Made by a program: the position numbers and the translations under genes | Source: Synechococcus sp. A18-25c | GTDB taxonomy: Bacteria > Cyanobacteriota > Cyanobacteriia > PCC-6307 > Cyanobiaceae | Assembly (NCBI RefSeq): GCF_014280035.1 | Contig: NZ_CP047957.1 | Span: 1,984,001-2,048,000, forward strand | Direction of reading: 5' to 3' | Length of the DNA: 64,000 nt | Part shown: piece after piece, positions 36,546 to 45,374 of the stretch | Layout of the letters: each line of letters begins with the position of its first letter | Position numbering within the stretch: position 1 is the first letter of the stretch | The notes under the pieces: generated by a model | Told to the model about the DNA's origin: nothing | Seen by the model: the letters and a program-made list of their open reading frames with translations, nothing else | Database searches by the model: none

Positions 36546-37499
36546 GTGAGTGACGCGCGTCAGCTGCTCGGCATGAAGGGTGCCAGCGGCACCACCAATC
36601 TTTGGAAGCTGCGCTTGCAGCTGATGAAACCGGTCACCTGGATTCCTCTGATCTGGGGCGTGGTGTGTGGAGCAGCGGCGAGTGGGCATTACGAATGGCG
36701 CCTCGACCACGTCTTGGCTGCGGTGGCCTGCATGGTGATGAGTGGTCCCCTGTTGGCCGGCTACACGCAAACCATCAACGACTATTACGACCGCGAGATC
36801 GACGCGATCAACGAGCCCTACCGACCAATTCCGTCCGGAGCGATTCCCCTCGGTCAGGTCAAATTGCAGATCTGGGCTCTGCTACTGGCTGGCCTAGCTG
36901 TGGCCTGGGGCCTTGATGTTTGGGCACAGCACACCACGCCGGTGCTGTTCTTGCTGGCTCTCGGCGGTTCGTTTGTGAGCTACATCTACTCAGCTCCGCC
37001 GCTCAAGCTCAAGCAGAACGGATGGCTGGGTAACTACGCCCTCGGAGCGAGCTACATCGCACTTCCCTGGTGGGCCGGACAAGCGTTGTTCGGTCAACTC
37101 ACCTGGACGACAGCGATCCTCACGCTTGCTTACAGCTTGGCGGGTCTCGGCATCGCGGTTGTCAATGACTTCAAAAGCGTTGAGGGTGACCGTGAACTGG
37201 GCCTGCAGTCGCTTCCTGTTGCATTCGGAATTCAGCGCGCAAGCTGGATCAGCGCTGGAATGATCGACCTTTTTCAGCTGTTGATGGTTGCGGTGCTGAT
37301 CGCCATCGGTCAGCATTTCGCTGCCGTTCTTCTCGTGCTGCTGATTGTGCCCCAGATCACCTTTCAGGACATCTGGCTGCTGCGTGATCCCGTGGCCTAC
37401 GACGTGAAATACCAGGCCAGTGCACAACCTTTCCTGGTGCTCGGCATGCTCGTCACCGCATTGGCGGTTGGGCACAGCCCTCTCACACAAGGCATGTGA
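36546..37499 (+). CDS. chlG: Chlorophyll synthase
   Basis: Prenyltransferase of the UbiA superfamily that attaches the phytyl or geranylgeranyl tail to chlorophyllide, the last step of chlorophyll a formation, in the thylakoid or plasma membrane. Visible are QLMKPVTWIPLIWGVVCGAA at the N-terminus, the prenyl-diphosphate/Mg motif NDYYDREIDAINEPYRPIPSGAI, and the second NDFKSVEGDRELGLQSLP. About eight to nine membrane spans. GTG 36546 is the start. The stop overlaps the GTG of the following penicillin-binding protein gene by three bases. Confidence 0.96.
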   Translation: MSDARQLLGMKGASGTTNLWKLRLQLMKPVTWIPLIWGVVCGAAASGHYEWRLDHVLAAVACMVMSGPLLAGYTQTINDYYDREIDAINEPYRPIPSGAIPLGQVKLQIWALLLAGLAVAWGLDVWAQHTTPVLFLLALGGSFVSYIYSAPPLKLKQNGWLGNYALGASYIALPWWAGQALFGQLTWTTAILTLAYSLAGLGIAVVNDFKSVEGDRELGLQSLPVAFGIQRASWISAGMIDLFQLLMVAVLIAIGQHFAAVLLVLLIVPQITFQDIWLLRDPVAYDVKYQASAQPFLVLGMLVTALAVGHSPLTQGM

Positions 37500-39508
37500 A
37501 TCGAACCCGTCTTCACTGGTTGCTGATCGGCGGCTCTGCCGTCGTTATCGGCAGTGGTGTGGCCTTGGCGCAAGCGGCTGTGGTGCGAGCTGTGGATGCC
37601 ACCTTGCCTGATGCCCGTGCCGTCAGCCGTTTCAGCCGACCCGGCACCATCACGCTGCTCGCCAGCAATGGCGCTGTGATCCAGAAGCTGGGACCGGCGA
37701 CACGCGAAAAAATCGAACCCGGCCAGATGCCGCTGCTCGTGAAGCAGGCCTTCATCGCAGCGGAGGATCGACGCTTTTATGACCATAACGGTGTTGATCT
37801 CTGGGGCATCGGGCGCGCCCTGGTGAGAAATGTCCGTCAGGGTGCCGTGCGTGAGGGCGCTAGCACGATCACCCAGCAGCTGGCCCGCACGGTGTTTCTC
37901 AGCCAAGACCGCACTCTCACCCGCAAGCTCAAGGAGGCGGCGCTGGCCTTCAAGCTCGAACGCCAGTTGAGCAAGGAGCAGATCCTCGAGCAATACCTCA
38001 ACTACGTGTATCTCGGCTCAAGCGCCTACGGCCTGTCCGATGCCGCGTGGGTGTACTTCTCCAAGACCCCCGACCAACTCAACTTGCAGGAGGCCGCCCT
38101 GATCGCCGGTTTGCCTCCAGCTCCCTCGGTGTATTCACCCCTGGTCAACCCTGAATTAGCCCTTGAGCGGCGGGGAATCGTGCTCGATCGGATGCAAAAG
38201 GCCGGTTTCATCACCAAGGACGAGAGAGATCAAGCCAAAAACAGCCCTCTGGATCTCAAACCGGCAATCCCCAAATACTTCAACAGCGCAGCCCCCTTCT
38301 TCACCAGTTGGGTGGCGCAACAGTTACCGCAGCTGCTGACACCCGAACAACTCGAGGTGGGTGGACTGAAAATCCGCACCAGTCTCAACCTCGATTGGCA
38401 GAAGAAAGCGCAGGAGGTCGTGCGCCAATACGCCCCGTTCAACACCGAAGGCGCGATCGTGTCGATCGAACCAGGCACCGGTCTGGTGCGGGTGATGGTG
38501 GGCGGAAAGAGCTTCAGCAGCAGTCAATTCAACCGTGCCACCCAGGCGCTGCGCTCTCCAGGTTCCACCTTCAAGCTCTTTCCTTATACCGCTGCTATCG
38601 CGGCCGGCGTGAAGCCAGATGACACCTTCATGGATGCCCCCCGCTGCTGGTCGGGCTACTGCCCCAAGAATTTCGGCAACAAATACTTCGGCAAGATCTC
38701 ATTGGCTGAAGCACTCAAGAATTCCTTGAACACAGTGGCGGTTCAGCTCCAAGACAAGGTGGGCTTCGACGCCATCATCGCCACGGCCAATCAGCTGGGA
38801 ATCGGCAATCAGCGTCCCCTCGGCAAGTACTACCCGATGGCGATCGGGGCCTACGAGCAGACCGTTCTGGACATGACCACCGCCTATGCCGCGGTCGCCA
38901 ATCGGGGCGTCTACATCAAACCGATGGCACTGGAGGAAATCCGCGGACCAGAAGGCAATGTGCTGTGGAGTCGACGCGTGGATGGAGAGAAAGGCCGTCG
39001 AGCCATAGACAGTGACGTTGCGGATGCCATGAATTGGATGCTGCAGCGCGTGGTGACAGGCGGAACAGGTGTTGCAGCACGGCTGGATGACCGCCCCGTG
39101 GCTGGCAAAACAGGCACCTCGGAAGGGGCGCGTGACCTCTGGTTCATCGGATCCATTCCGCAGCTCACCACGGCCGTGTGGTTCGGCTACGACAACAATG
39201 CTGAGACCAAAAGCACAAGCGGAGAAGCAGCCTGGGCCTGGAAACAATTCATGAATGAGGTGAAGGGCAGCTACGCCATTCAGAACTTCCCACCCAAACC
39301 AGTGCTCACCCGCAGCTTCGAAGACCGGCGCCGTCAAGGGAGCCAACGCGTCGCCGATGGCGAGCAGGATGGCGAGGAGACCGACACCGATCCCGATGTG
39401 TTCAGCAGCGGCGAGGAGCCGCCCGAGGGCACAACCCCCCCGCGTTATGTGGCTCCAGCTGGCGGGCCTCCGGTGGACGAATTCTTCAGGCCCCTACCGG
39501 TGCAGTGA
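37496..39508 (+). CDS. Class A penicillin-binding protein (transglycosylase/transpeptidase)
   Basis: Bifunctional cell wall enzyme of 670 aa, anchored by an N-terminal hydrophobic span (about residues 8-27). The GT51 domain shows AAEDRRFYDHNGVDLWGIGRA and the STITQQLART motif with the catalytic Glu in AEDRRF. The transpeptidase domain has the active-site SxxK as STFK in SPGSTFKLFPY, SLN in KNSLNTVAV, and KTG in VAGKTGTSEGA. The C-terminus ends in an acidic, Pro-rich tail. It is translationally coupled to chlG. Its last 23 bases overlap the 3' end of the convergent rsmB gene. Confidence 0.95.
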   Translation: MNRTRLHWLLIGGSAVVIGSGVALAQAAVVRAVDATLPDARAVSRFSRPGTITLLASNGAVIQKLGPATREKIEPGQMPLLVKQAFIAAEDRRFYDHNGVDLWGIGRALVRNVRQGAVREGASTITQQLARTVFLSQDRTLTRKLKEAALAFKLERQLSKEQILEQYLNYVYLGSSAYGLSDAAWVYFSKTPDQLNLQEAALIAGLPPAPSVYSPLVNPELALERRGIVLDRMQKAGFITKDERDQAKNSPLDLKPAIPKYFNSAAPFFTSWVAQQLPQLLTPEQLEVGGLKIRTSLNLDWQKKAQEVVRQYAPFNTEGAIVSIEPGTGLVRVMVGGKSFSSSQFNRATQALRSPGSTFKLFPYTAAIAAGVKPDDTFMDAPRCWSGYCPKNFGNKYFGKISLAEALKNSLNTVAVQLQDKVGFDAIIATANQLGIGNQRPLGKYYPMAIGAYEQTVLDMTTAYAAVANRGVYIKPMALEEIRGPEGNVLWSRRVDGEKGRRAIDSDVADAMNWMLQRVVTGGTGVAARLDDRPVAGKTGTSEGARDLWFIGSIPQLTTAVWFGYDNNAETKSTSGEAAWAWKQFMNEVKGSYAIQNFPPKPVLTRSFEDRRRQGSQRVADGEQDGEETDTDPDVFSSGEEPPEGTTPPRYVAPAGGPPVDEFFRPLPVQ

Positions 39509-40829
39509 TGACTGCAGCGTAAAAGCCATCACCGCCTGAGGGATCCGGCCAGCGTTGCTGCTCGGACTCGAGGCTGAGCTCAGGATGGCGCTGCAACCAA
39601 CCGTGAATCTGCCGGGTATTTTCATCCGGGTGAATGGTGCAGGTGGCGTAAACAAAACGTCCACCGGGAGCGAGCAAGGGCAACAAGCCATCCAGCAACC
39701 CTGCTTGCAAGGGCAGCAACTCCGCCACCGATTCGGCCGTGACACGCCAGCGCGCATCGGGATGACGGGACAGCGTGCCCAATCCAGAACAGGGAGCATC
39801 CAGCAGGATGCGCTCGAACATGCCTTCCCATTGCGGGCGCTCCTTGAGGAGCGACGCAGCGTCCGCCGCGAGGGCGTGGATGCTGCTGCAACCAAGGCGA
39901 GCCGCATTGGCGGCCACCCGCTGCAGGCGACCAGGAGAGCGATCCACGGCCCAGATTTCACCGTGATCACCCATCAACTCAGCCAGGTGTGTGGCCTTAC
40001 CACCTGGAGCAGCACAAGCGTCCAGCACCCGCTGCCCGGGCAGTGCAGCCAGAAGTGGTGCCACCCACTGCGCCGCCCGATCCTGAACACACCAGTGCCC
40101 CATGTCGTAGCCAGGCCATTGACGCAGATCGCCGGAGGGCTGTAACACCCGCAGTCCATGGGAACAGCCTTCAATCGCCGCCGTAGCGATGCCGTTTGCG
40201 GCCAGCGAGGCCGACACCTGCTCAGGAGTGGAACGCAGACGATTGACCCGCAGATCGAGCGGAGGCACTTGATTGCAGGCCCGCGCCACCTGCTGCGCCT
40301 GCTCAGGGCCGCACCACTGCAGCAGCTCTCGACTGAACCACCGGGGCAGTGATTGGTCTTGAGCTAGACGATCCGCTGGTGTCTCCGGCACCGGCAGGCC
40401 CGCACCAGCCTCATGGGCTCGCAGTGCTGCCCGAAGCAGCCCATTCACCACCGGCGCAAGGCGCGCCAGCTTGGTGGTCTTGGCCAATTCCACGCTGGTG
40501 TTCACCGCAGCAGCCGCTGGGATGCGCTCCATCCGCAGCAGCTGATAAAGGCCGATGTGGAGCAACCAACGCAGCCGTGGGGGCTGCTTACGAGCCGGCA
40601 CTTTGCCGAGCTTGTCAATCCAGGCATCCAGCCACTGACGCCAACGAATGGCGCCGTAGGCCAGTTCGGTGGCCAGACCGCGGTCCGCAACACCAAGCGG
40701 ACGATGCCGCAAGGCACGCTCGAGCGCCACATCGGCATAGGCCCCAGCGGCCACAGCCTCCAGAACGTCCCAAGCCAAACGCCTGGAGGCGAGGCCGGGA
40801 GCATCAGATCGAGACGGCGACTCACTCAC
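39486..40829 (-). CDS. rsmB: 16S rRNA m5C967 methyltransferase
   Basis: Methylates C967 of 16S rRNA using SAM. The N-terminal NusB-like RNA-binding region (SRRLAWDVLEAVAAGAYADVALE through about residue 130) is followed by the Rossmann methyltransferase with LDACAAPGGKATHLAELM, the IRLDAPCSGLG catalytic Cys region (ILLDAPCSGLGTLSRHPD) and the second Cys in FVYATCTIHPDEN. GTG 40829 is taken as start; it overlaps the end of the upstream alkyltransferase-like gene by eight bases. The open frame reaches TTG 40847, less favoured. Confidence 0.95.
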   Translation of the reverse strand: MSESPSRSDAPGLASRRLAWDVLEAVAAGAYADVALERALRHRPLGVADRGLATELAYGAIRWRQWLDAWIDKLGKVPARKQPPRLRWLLHIGLYQLLRMERIPAAAAVNTSVELAKTTKLARLAPVVNGLLRAALRAHEAGAGLPVPETPADRLAQDQSLPRWFSRELLQWCGPEQAQQVARACNQVPPLDLRVNRLRSTPEQVSASLAANGIATAAIEGCSHGLRVLQPSGDLRQWPGYDMGHWCVQDRAAQWVAPLLAALPGQRVLDACAAPGGKATHLAELMGDHGEIWAVDRSPGRLQRVAANAARLGCSSIHALAADAASLLKERPQWEGMFERILLDAPCSGLGTLSRHPDARWRVTAESVAELLPLQAGLLDGLLPLLAPGGRFVYATCTIHPDENTRQIHGWLQRHPELSLESEQQRWPDPSGGDGFYAAVITAPVGA

Positions 40830-41217
40830 GCGTCGGAGACGGCACAACCTCCAGACCTAGCGCCTCGGCAATTTGATCGGGGTCTGGGGCCCACAGACAC
40901 TGCTTCAGGGGCAAACGGCCGTCCTCATCCACAGGAATTCCTTCGGCCAACAACAAATCACGCTGCATCCAGTCTGATCCTTCCCGGCTCAGACTCATGG
41001 AGATGCGCCCTTGGGCATTCACCACACGCTGCCAGGGAATCGAAGAAGGCAAGCTGAGCCGACGCAAGGCCCAGCCCACCTGCCGCGCACAGCCGTAGGC
41101 GCCAATCCAGTCAGCCACTTGTCCATAGGTCGCCAATCGACCAGGAGGGATCAGTGCCACAGCTGCCAGCACGCGGCTATCAAAAGTCGACGGCCGAGCG
41201 GGGACGTCAGCCGCCAT
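40822..41217 (-). CDS. Alkyltransferase-like protein (ATL), MGMT C-terminal domain without the active Cys
   Basis: A 131-aa protein of the O6-alkylguanine-DNA alkyltransferase fold. The helix-turn-helix (AALIPPGRLATYGQVADWIGA) and arginine finger region (QVGWALRRLS) are conserved. Where MGMT has PCHRV, this has IPWQRVVNAQG: the acceptor Cys is Trp, the defining change of ATL proteins, which bind alkylated guanine and flag it for nucleotide excision repair rather than repairing it directly. It overlaps rsmB downstream and the glycine-zipper gene upstream, forming a tight minus-strand operon. Confidence 0.88.
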   Translation of the reverse strand: MAADVPARPSTFDSRVLAAVALIPPGRLATYGQVADWIGAYGCARQVGWALRRLSLPSSIPWQRVVNAQGRISMSLSREGSDWMQRDLLLAEGIPVDEDGRLPLKQCLWAPDPDQIAEALGLEVVPSPTRE

Positions 41218-41524
41218 CCACCTGACAACCGATCAGGGCACCGGCTGCACCACCCACGGGGACGCCGATCCACCGGCCATCGCCCCGGGAGAGTGCCGCA
41301 CCCAGGCCAGCTCCCAGCAAGCCGCCGATCACGCTTCCCTCCAGACAGCTGTTGGTGTCTGCATTGGGAGTCACAAGCAACGTCTGTCGATTTCGACCGT
41401 AGCTCTGGTCGTAGTCATCCACCTGCATTGGTTGCACGTTGGCCCAGCGCGGCGTCGCGGTGGCAGGAAGGCCCGCTGTCACTGACAGTGCTGTCGCAAA
41501 GCTGGCGAAGACAATCCGTTTCAT
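41207..41524 (-). CDS. Exported glycine-zipper protein
   Basis: A small protein of 105 aa. ATG 41524 is chosen because it begins a signal peptide (KRIVFASFATALSVTAGLPATATP). The mature part has a Cys and then the glycine zipper GSVIGGLLGAGLGAALSRGDGR plus VGGAAGALIGCQ, as in SlyB/17-kDa-type outer-membrane proteins. The frame is open upstream to 41605 but lacks signal-peptide character there. The stop overlaps the start of the ATL gene by eleven bases. Likely an envelope protein of unknown role. Confidence 0.72.
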   Translation of the reverse strand: MKRIVFASFATALSVTAGLPATATPRWANVQPMQVDDYDQSYGRNRQTLLVTPNADTNSCLEGSVIGGLLGAGLGAALSRGDGRWIGVPVGGAAGALIGCQVDGG

Positions 41525-41665
41525 CAAGGCACCGTTCAACGTCCTCTCCATCTTTCTGAGGGAATCTGCCGCCAGGTGACTGAACCTCAACGCGCTTGCA
41601 TCCACATGTGACCGATCGGGGATTGCATAGCCTCAAAGGAGAGTCTCGACGGATCCAATCGGCTG

Positions 41666-42355
41666 ATGCCTCTGCTTCCCCGACGCTTTGAGCGGTTGCG
41701 CTCCGTGCTCAATCAACGGATGGCCGACCTCACTGTGCTGGTGGAACACGTGGAGAAGCCCCACAACCTTTCTGCGATCTTGCGCAGCTGTGATGCGGTC
41801 GGCGTTTTAGAAGCGCACGCCGTCAGCTTTAGTGGTCGCCCGCGCACGTTCAACAGCACCGCCCAGGGAAGCCAGCGCTGGGTGCCGCTGCATGACCATG
41901 CCGACATCGGCAGCGCCATCAGCCACCTCAAACAGCGAGGCTTTCGGTTATTCGGGACCAACCTGAGCGTGGATGCCCGCGACTATCGCGACTGCGATTT
42001 CACCGGCCCCTGCGCCTTCGTGCTCGGTGCCGAGAAATGGGGTCTGACCGAGGAGGCCACCGCTCTGATGGACCAGGCGGTGTACATCCCGATGCGTGGC
42101 ATGGTGCAGTCGCTGAACGTCTCCGTGGCCACAGCCACCCTGCTGTTCGAAGCGCTGCGACAACGACAGGTGGCGGGTCTGGCCCCGCAGAACGGAGAAG
42201 GCATCCCCGCTGGTGATTACGACACGCTGCTGTTCGAATGGTGTTATCCCGAGGTGGCCATCTGGTGCCGCGAGCAGGGTCGCCCCTACCCCGCGTTGGG
42301 GGATGAGGGCGAGATTCTTGAAGAGCTGCCTCGCACCACCAAATTGCGCTGCTAA
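41666..42355 (+). CDS. trmH: tRNA (guanosine-18-2'-O-)-methyltransferase
   Basis: SpoU-family enzyme that methylates G18 in the D-loop of tRNA. A 229-aa trefoil-knot (SPOUT) protein with motif 1 VEKPHNLSAILRSCDAVGV, motif 2 FVLGAEKWGLTEEA and motif 3 IPMRGMVQSLNVSVATATLLFEA. The C-terminal part carries ITTR-like RNA-binding basics. It reads divergently from the glycine-zipper gene and converges on the small membrane protein at 42368. Confidence 0.95.
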   Translation: MPLLPRRFERLRSVLNQRMADLTVLVEHVEKPHNLSAILRSCDAVGVLEAHAVSFSGRPRTFNSTAQGSQRWVPLHDHADIGSAISHLKQRGFRLFGTNLSVDARDYRDCDFTGPCAFVLGAEKWGLTEEATALMDQAVYIPMRGMVQSLNVSVATATLLFEALRQRQVAGLAPQNGEGIPAGDYDTLLFEWCYPEVAIWCREQGRPYPALGDEGEILEELPRTTKLRC

Positions 42356-42367
42356 GCGAAACTGCCC

Positions 42368-42628
42368 TCAGAAGGGCATCAACACATCCTTGCTGCCCTG
42401 GGTGCGCTCCATCACAGGGTGATTGCGTCGGGCTGCCGGAAGGCGGAGCGCAAACACCAAGGCCAGGATTTCCAGGGGCAAGCTGCGGCCGATGAACAGC
42501 ACCACCAAACCGAGGGCAATCGCAAGCATCTGCTCCAGCAGACCGATCACGTCATCGGGATTGCTGCGGCCCGACATCCAAAGTGTCGACATCAGAAGCA
42601 GCAACACAACGGTGGCCCAGAACGGCAT
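42368..42628 (-). CDS. Small two-span membrane protein, unknown
   Basis: An 86-aa protein with two hydrophobic spans (ATVVLLLLMSTLWM and MLAIALGLVVLFIG) and a basic end (LRLPAARRNHPVMERTQGS). It starts at ATG 42628, 20 bases downstream of the ABC permease gene on the same strand. Core-like composition supports it as a real gene. No function is visible. Confidence 0.6.
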   Translation of the reverse strand: MPFWATVVLLLLMSTLWMSGRSNPDDVIGLLEQMLAIALGLVVLFIGRSLPLEILALVFALRLPAARRNHPVMERTQGSKDVLMPF

Positions 42629-42648
42629 GGCCCAACTGATTCCTTTCC

Positions 42649-43533
42649 TTATTTTGCAGCGTCTCGGCCGGTGCTGCTAACCCAAGCTTCCAGACCCTCA
42701 CCCAGGAACGACAGACCCAGCACCAAAACGAACATCGCCAAGCCGGGATAGAGGGCTGTCCACCAGATTCCGGTGGGCACGGCTGCCAGCGCCAGGTTGA
42801 GGTCACTGCCCCATTCCGGAACCGTTTCAGGCAATCCCAGACCAAGGAAACCAAGGCCTCCCAGCACCAGCACCGCATCGGCGGCATTGAGGGTGAGCAA
42901 CACCGGAACCGAGGTGATCACATTGCGCAGCAGATAACGGCGCAAGATCCAAACCGGTCCAGCCCCAAGGGTGCGTGCTGCTTCAACGAACAACTCCGCT
43001 TTCACCTGGGCGGTCTGGTTGCGCACCACACGGAAGTACTGCGGGATATACACCACACACAGCGCTGCAGCCGCATTGGGGATGCCGCGGCCCAGCAAAA
43101 AAGCCAGCACCACCGACAGCAACAGCACCGGCAAGGTGTAAAGGGTGTCCATCAACAGCACCAGAACCCGGTCCACCACGCCGCCGAGATAGCCGCTCAC
43201 CATCCCCAAGGGCACACCGATCATCAAGGCAAACGCCACCGCCAGCAGCACCACCTGCAGGGCGACGCCACTGCCCTGAAGCGTGCGCACACACACATCA
43301 CGTCCGAGTCGATCGGTGCCGCACCAGTGCTGGGGCGATGGTGCGGCGTAGATGGGGTTGTCGAGGCCGGCATTGGGATCCGGCAGCCAACCGGCCGACA
43401 GCATGAGGGGGGTGATGACAGCCACGAGGACATAGATCGCCACGATCACCAAACCCCAGCGCGCCATGCGGGCCGAGAGGCTGGGACGGACAAGGCCAAG
43501 GGGTGACGAGGCGAAGCTCAAGAACGCAGCCAA
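42649..43533 (-). CDS. ABC transporter permease, peptide/nickel (DppC) type
   Basis: Inner-membrane half of a binding-protein-dependent importer, 294 aa with about six spans. The family layout is clear: HWCGTDRLGRDVCVRTLQGSGVAL after the first span, GVVDRVLVLLMDTLYTLPVLLLSVVLA, and the EAA loop EAARTLGAGPVWILRRYLLRNV near residue 190. TTG 43533 is the start. The partner permease and ATPase genes are not beside it in this window. Substrate could be oligopeptides or nickel, not decidable here. Confidence 0.88.
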   Translation of the reverse strand: MAAFLSFASSPLGLVRPSLSARMARWGLVIVAIYVLVAVITPLMLSAGWLPDPNAGLDNPIYAAPSPQHWCGTDRLGRDVCVRTLQGSGVALQVVLLAVAFALMIGVPLGMVSGYLGGVVDRVLVLLMDTLYTLPVLLLSVVLAFLLGRGIPNAAAALCVVYIPQYFRVVRNQTAQVKAELFVEAARTLGAGPVWILRRYLLRNVITSVPVLLTLNAADAVLVLGGLGFLGLGLPETVPEWGSDLNLALAAVPTGIWWTALYPGLAMFVLVLGLSFLGEGLEAWVSSTGRDAAK

Positions 43534-43584
43534 TCTGCTGCGCGCATTCTTGCCCGGCTTGGCATTCTTGATCAGGATTGGGCG

Positions 43585-45012
43585 ATGAAGCAGTCCAGCC
43601 GGTGGCGCTCACGTTTGACGGGCTCCATGCTCGGCCAATTGCAGCTTGCGACTTATGCCGCCGTGCTGCTGGGGTTCACGGGTGCCACCACCACCGGGTT
43701 GTGGTTGAGCGAACGCAACCAAAAGCGACTGGGGGAGGCCGAATTGCTGGCAGCAGCGAATGCCCTAACGCGCTCGTGGTCATCCGAGGACCTGGGCGAT
43801 GTCGCCACGATGCAGGCCATGCTCAAGCATCACTCCAGCCGGCGAACCCATCTCTGGCTGGAGCAATCCAACGGCATGTTGATCACGCCGCCTCAGGGAG
43901 ACACCCCCATCCCCGTGGAACTGTTGCCGGCCGCCATGGCCGCGAACCCACAGCGCCGCAGCGGCCAGGTGGACGTGATCACCGTGAATGGGCGCGAATA
44001 CCTCACCCTGCTCACGCGGCACGTGACCGACGGGCCCTGGCTCTGGAGCAGCACCGAAATCACCAGTGTGGGCACGGCCCAGAGCGAATATCTGGCCTGG
44101 ATGATCGTGATCTGGGGCGGATCCTTAGGGGCCTCCTTGCTGCTAGTGAGCGTTTTGGTGAAGCGGATCACGCGCCCCCTTCAGGAGCTCAGCGCTCGCA
44201 GTGCAGAGCTGACCGCCGATGCACTCAACCATGCTGGTCTGCCGGTTCCCAAGGGCCCTGCGGAACTCACCCAGCTCACCCTGACCTACAACGCGCTGAC
44301 GCAACGACTGGCGCAGTCATGGAGCCAGCAACGCCAGTTCGTCAGTGCCGTAAGCCACGAATTGCAAACCCCACTGACCCTGGTGTCGGGCTCCATCAGG
44401 CGGGTGATACGCAAGGCGCCGAACCTGGAGCCACCACTGGCCCAACGGCTCCGGGATGCGGAGGACGAGACCCGCGGCATGCAGCAGCTGCTCAACGACC
44501 TACTGGATCTCTCCCGCAGTGATTCAGGACGCTTGCAGGTGAAACAGGAGCCGGTGGCCCTGCGGCCTTTGCTGGACACGGTGGTACGCGTCCAGGCCCA
44601 GACCCTGGATCGCACGATTCAACTCGAGCTACCGACTCACAACAACGATGCATCCGAGCCGTCGGAACGCGCCTTAGGGGATGAGGCTCGACTGCATCAG
44701 GTGCTGCTCAATCTGATTCAGAACGCGCACAAATATTCCCCACCCGAACTGCCCATCCAGTTGCGCCTGCTGAAGCACCACCACGCCGTCATTCTTGAGG
44801 TAGAAGACCTCGGCATCGGCATTCCGCACGCGGATCAAGCGCAGATCTTCGATCGCTTCCACCGCGGGTCGAACACGGCTGGCCAGACTGGAAGCGGCAT
44901 CGGATTGTCCGTGGTGCAACTGCTGGTGAACGCCATGGGTGGCAGCATTTCAGTGGCAAGCGAGCCAGGCATGGGCAGCTGCTTCCGGATCCAACTGCAG
45001 GAGGCACCGTGA
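43585..45012 (+). CDS. Sensor histidine kinase (HAMP-type), first of three
   Basis: A 475-aa membrane sensor with an N-terminal span (about residues 15-38), a periplasmic domain of about 125 residues, a second span (WMIVIWGGSLGASLLLVSVLV), HAMP (KRITRPLQELSARSAEL), the phospho-acceptor His in VSAVSHELQTPLTLVSG near residue 259, and an ATPase end with NLIQNAHKYSP (N box), DLGIGIP (G1), FDRFHRG and TGSGIGLSVVQLL. It reads away from the ABC permease. The following small gene overlaps its stop by four bases. No regulator gene is adjacent on its strand; the sensed signal is unknown. Confidence 0.93.
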   Translation: MKQSSRWRSRLTGSMLGQLQLATYAAVLLGFTGATTTGLWLSERNQKRLGEAELLAAANALTRSWSSEDLGDVATMQAMLKHHSSRRTHLWLEQSNGMLITPPQGDTPIPVELLPAAMAANPQRRSGQVDVITVNGREYLTLLTRHVTDGPWLWSSTEITSVGTAQSEYLAWMIVIWGGSLGASLLLVSVLVKRITRPLQELSARSAELTADALNHAGLPVPKGPAELTQLTLTYNALTQRLAQSWSQQRQFVSAVSHELQTPLTLVSGSIRRVIRKAPNLEPPLAQRLRDAEDETRGMQQLLNDLLDLSRSDSGRLQVKQEPVALRPLLDTVVRVQAQTLDRTIQLELPTHNNDASEPSERALGDEARLHQVLLNLIQNAHKYSPPELPIQLRLLKHHHAVILEVEDLGIGIPHADQAQIFDRFHRGSNTAGQTGSGIGLSVVQLLVNAMGGSISVASEPGMGSCFRIQLQEAP

Positions 45013-45374
45013 TTCCCTATCTGATCGTGGTGTCGCTGCTGGTGCCAGCGAACCTGTGGGCCGCGATCACACCGCACCTCCACAGTGATCTGAGCATGCG
45101 ACTGCTGCATGGCATCAGCACTGCCGTGCTGTTGCCACCGCTCTGGAGCCTTTGGCGGCAACGTCAGCGCGTGCAGAAACTACCGGCCGTGTTGCTGGCA
45201 AGCTTCGCGGTGGTGCTGGTGGTGGTGAACTGCCAAATCACGGTGAAGGGCATGGGCGTGCAATACGGCTGGGTCGATCATCTCTTCCTGGCCATGGCCT
45301 GCGTCGCCGTGCTGGGGTTTTACCTGCTCAGCGAGCCGGACTCGCCGCAGCAGCGGGAGCAGCGCACTCCTTAA
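45009..45374 (+). CDS. Small multi-span membrane protein coupled to the sensor kinase
   Basis: A 121-aa protein with about four hydrophobic spans: IPYLIVVSLLVPANLWAAI, LLHGISTAVLLPPLWSLW, LPAVLLASFAVVLVVVNC, and HLFLAMACVAVLGFYLL. GTG 45009 overlaps the kinase stop (GTGA). The last 47 bases overlap the 3' end of the opposite-strand kinase gene at 45328. Might assist the upstream sensor. No family recognised. Confidence 0.65.
   Translation: MIPYLIVVSLLVPANLWAAITPHLHSDLSMRLLHGISTAVLLPPLWSLWRQRQRVQKLPAVLLASFAVVLVVVNCQITVKGMGVQYGWVDHLFLAMACVAVLGFYLLSEPDSPQQREQRTP

Noticed and set aside
38699-39346. Minus-strand 215-codon frame opposite the penicillin-binding protein
   Set aside because: Antisense shadow; the plus-strand gene has all catalytic motifs.
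43578-44522. Plus-strand 314-codon frame overlapping the sensor kinase
   Set aside because: Out-of-frame shadow of the kinase gene, low-complexity and without motif.
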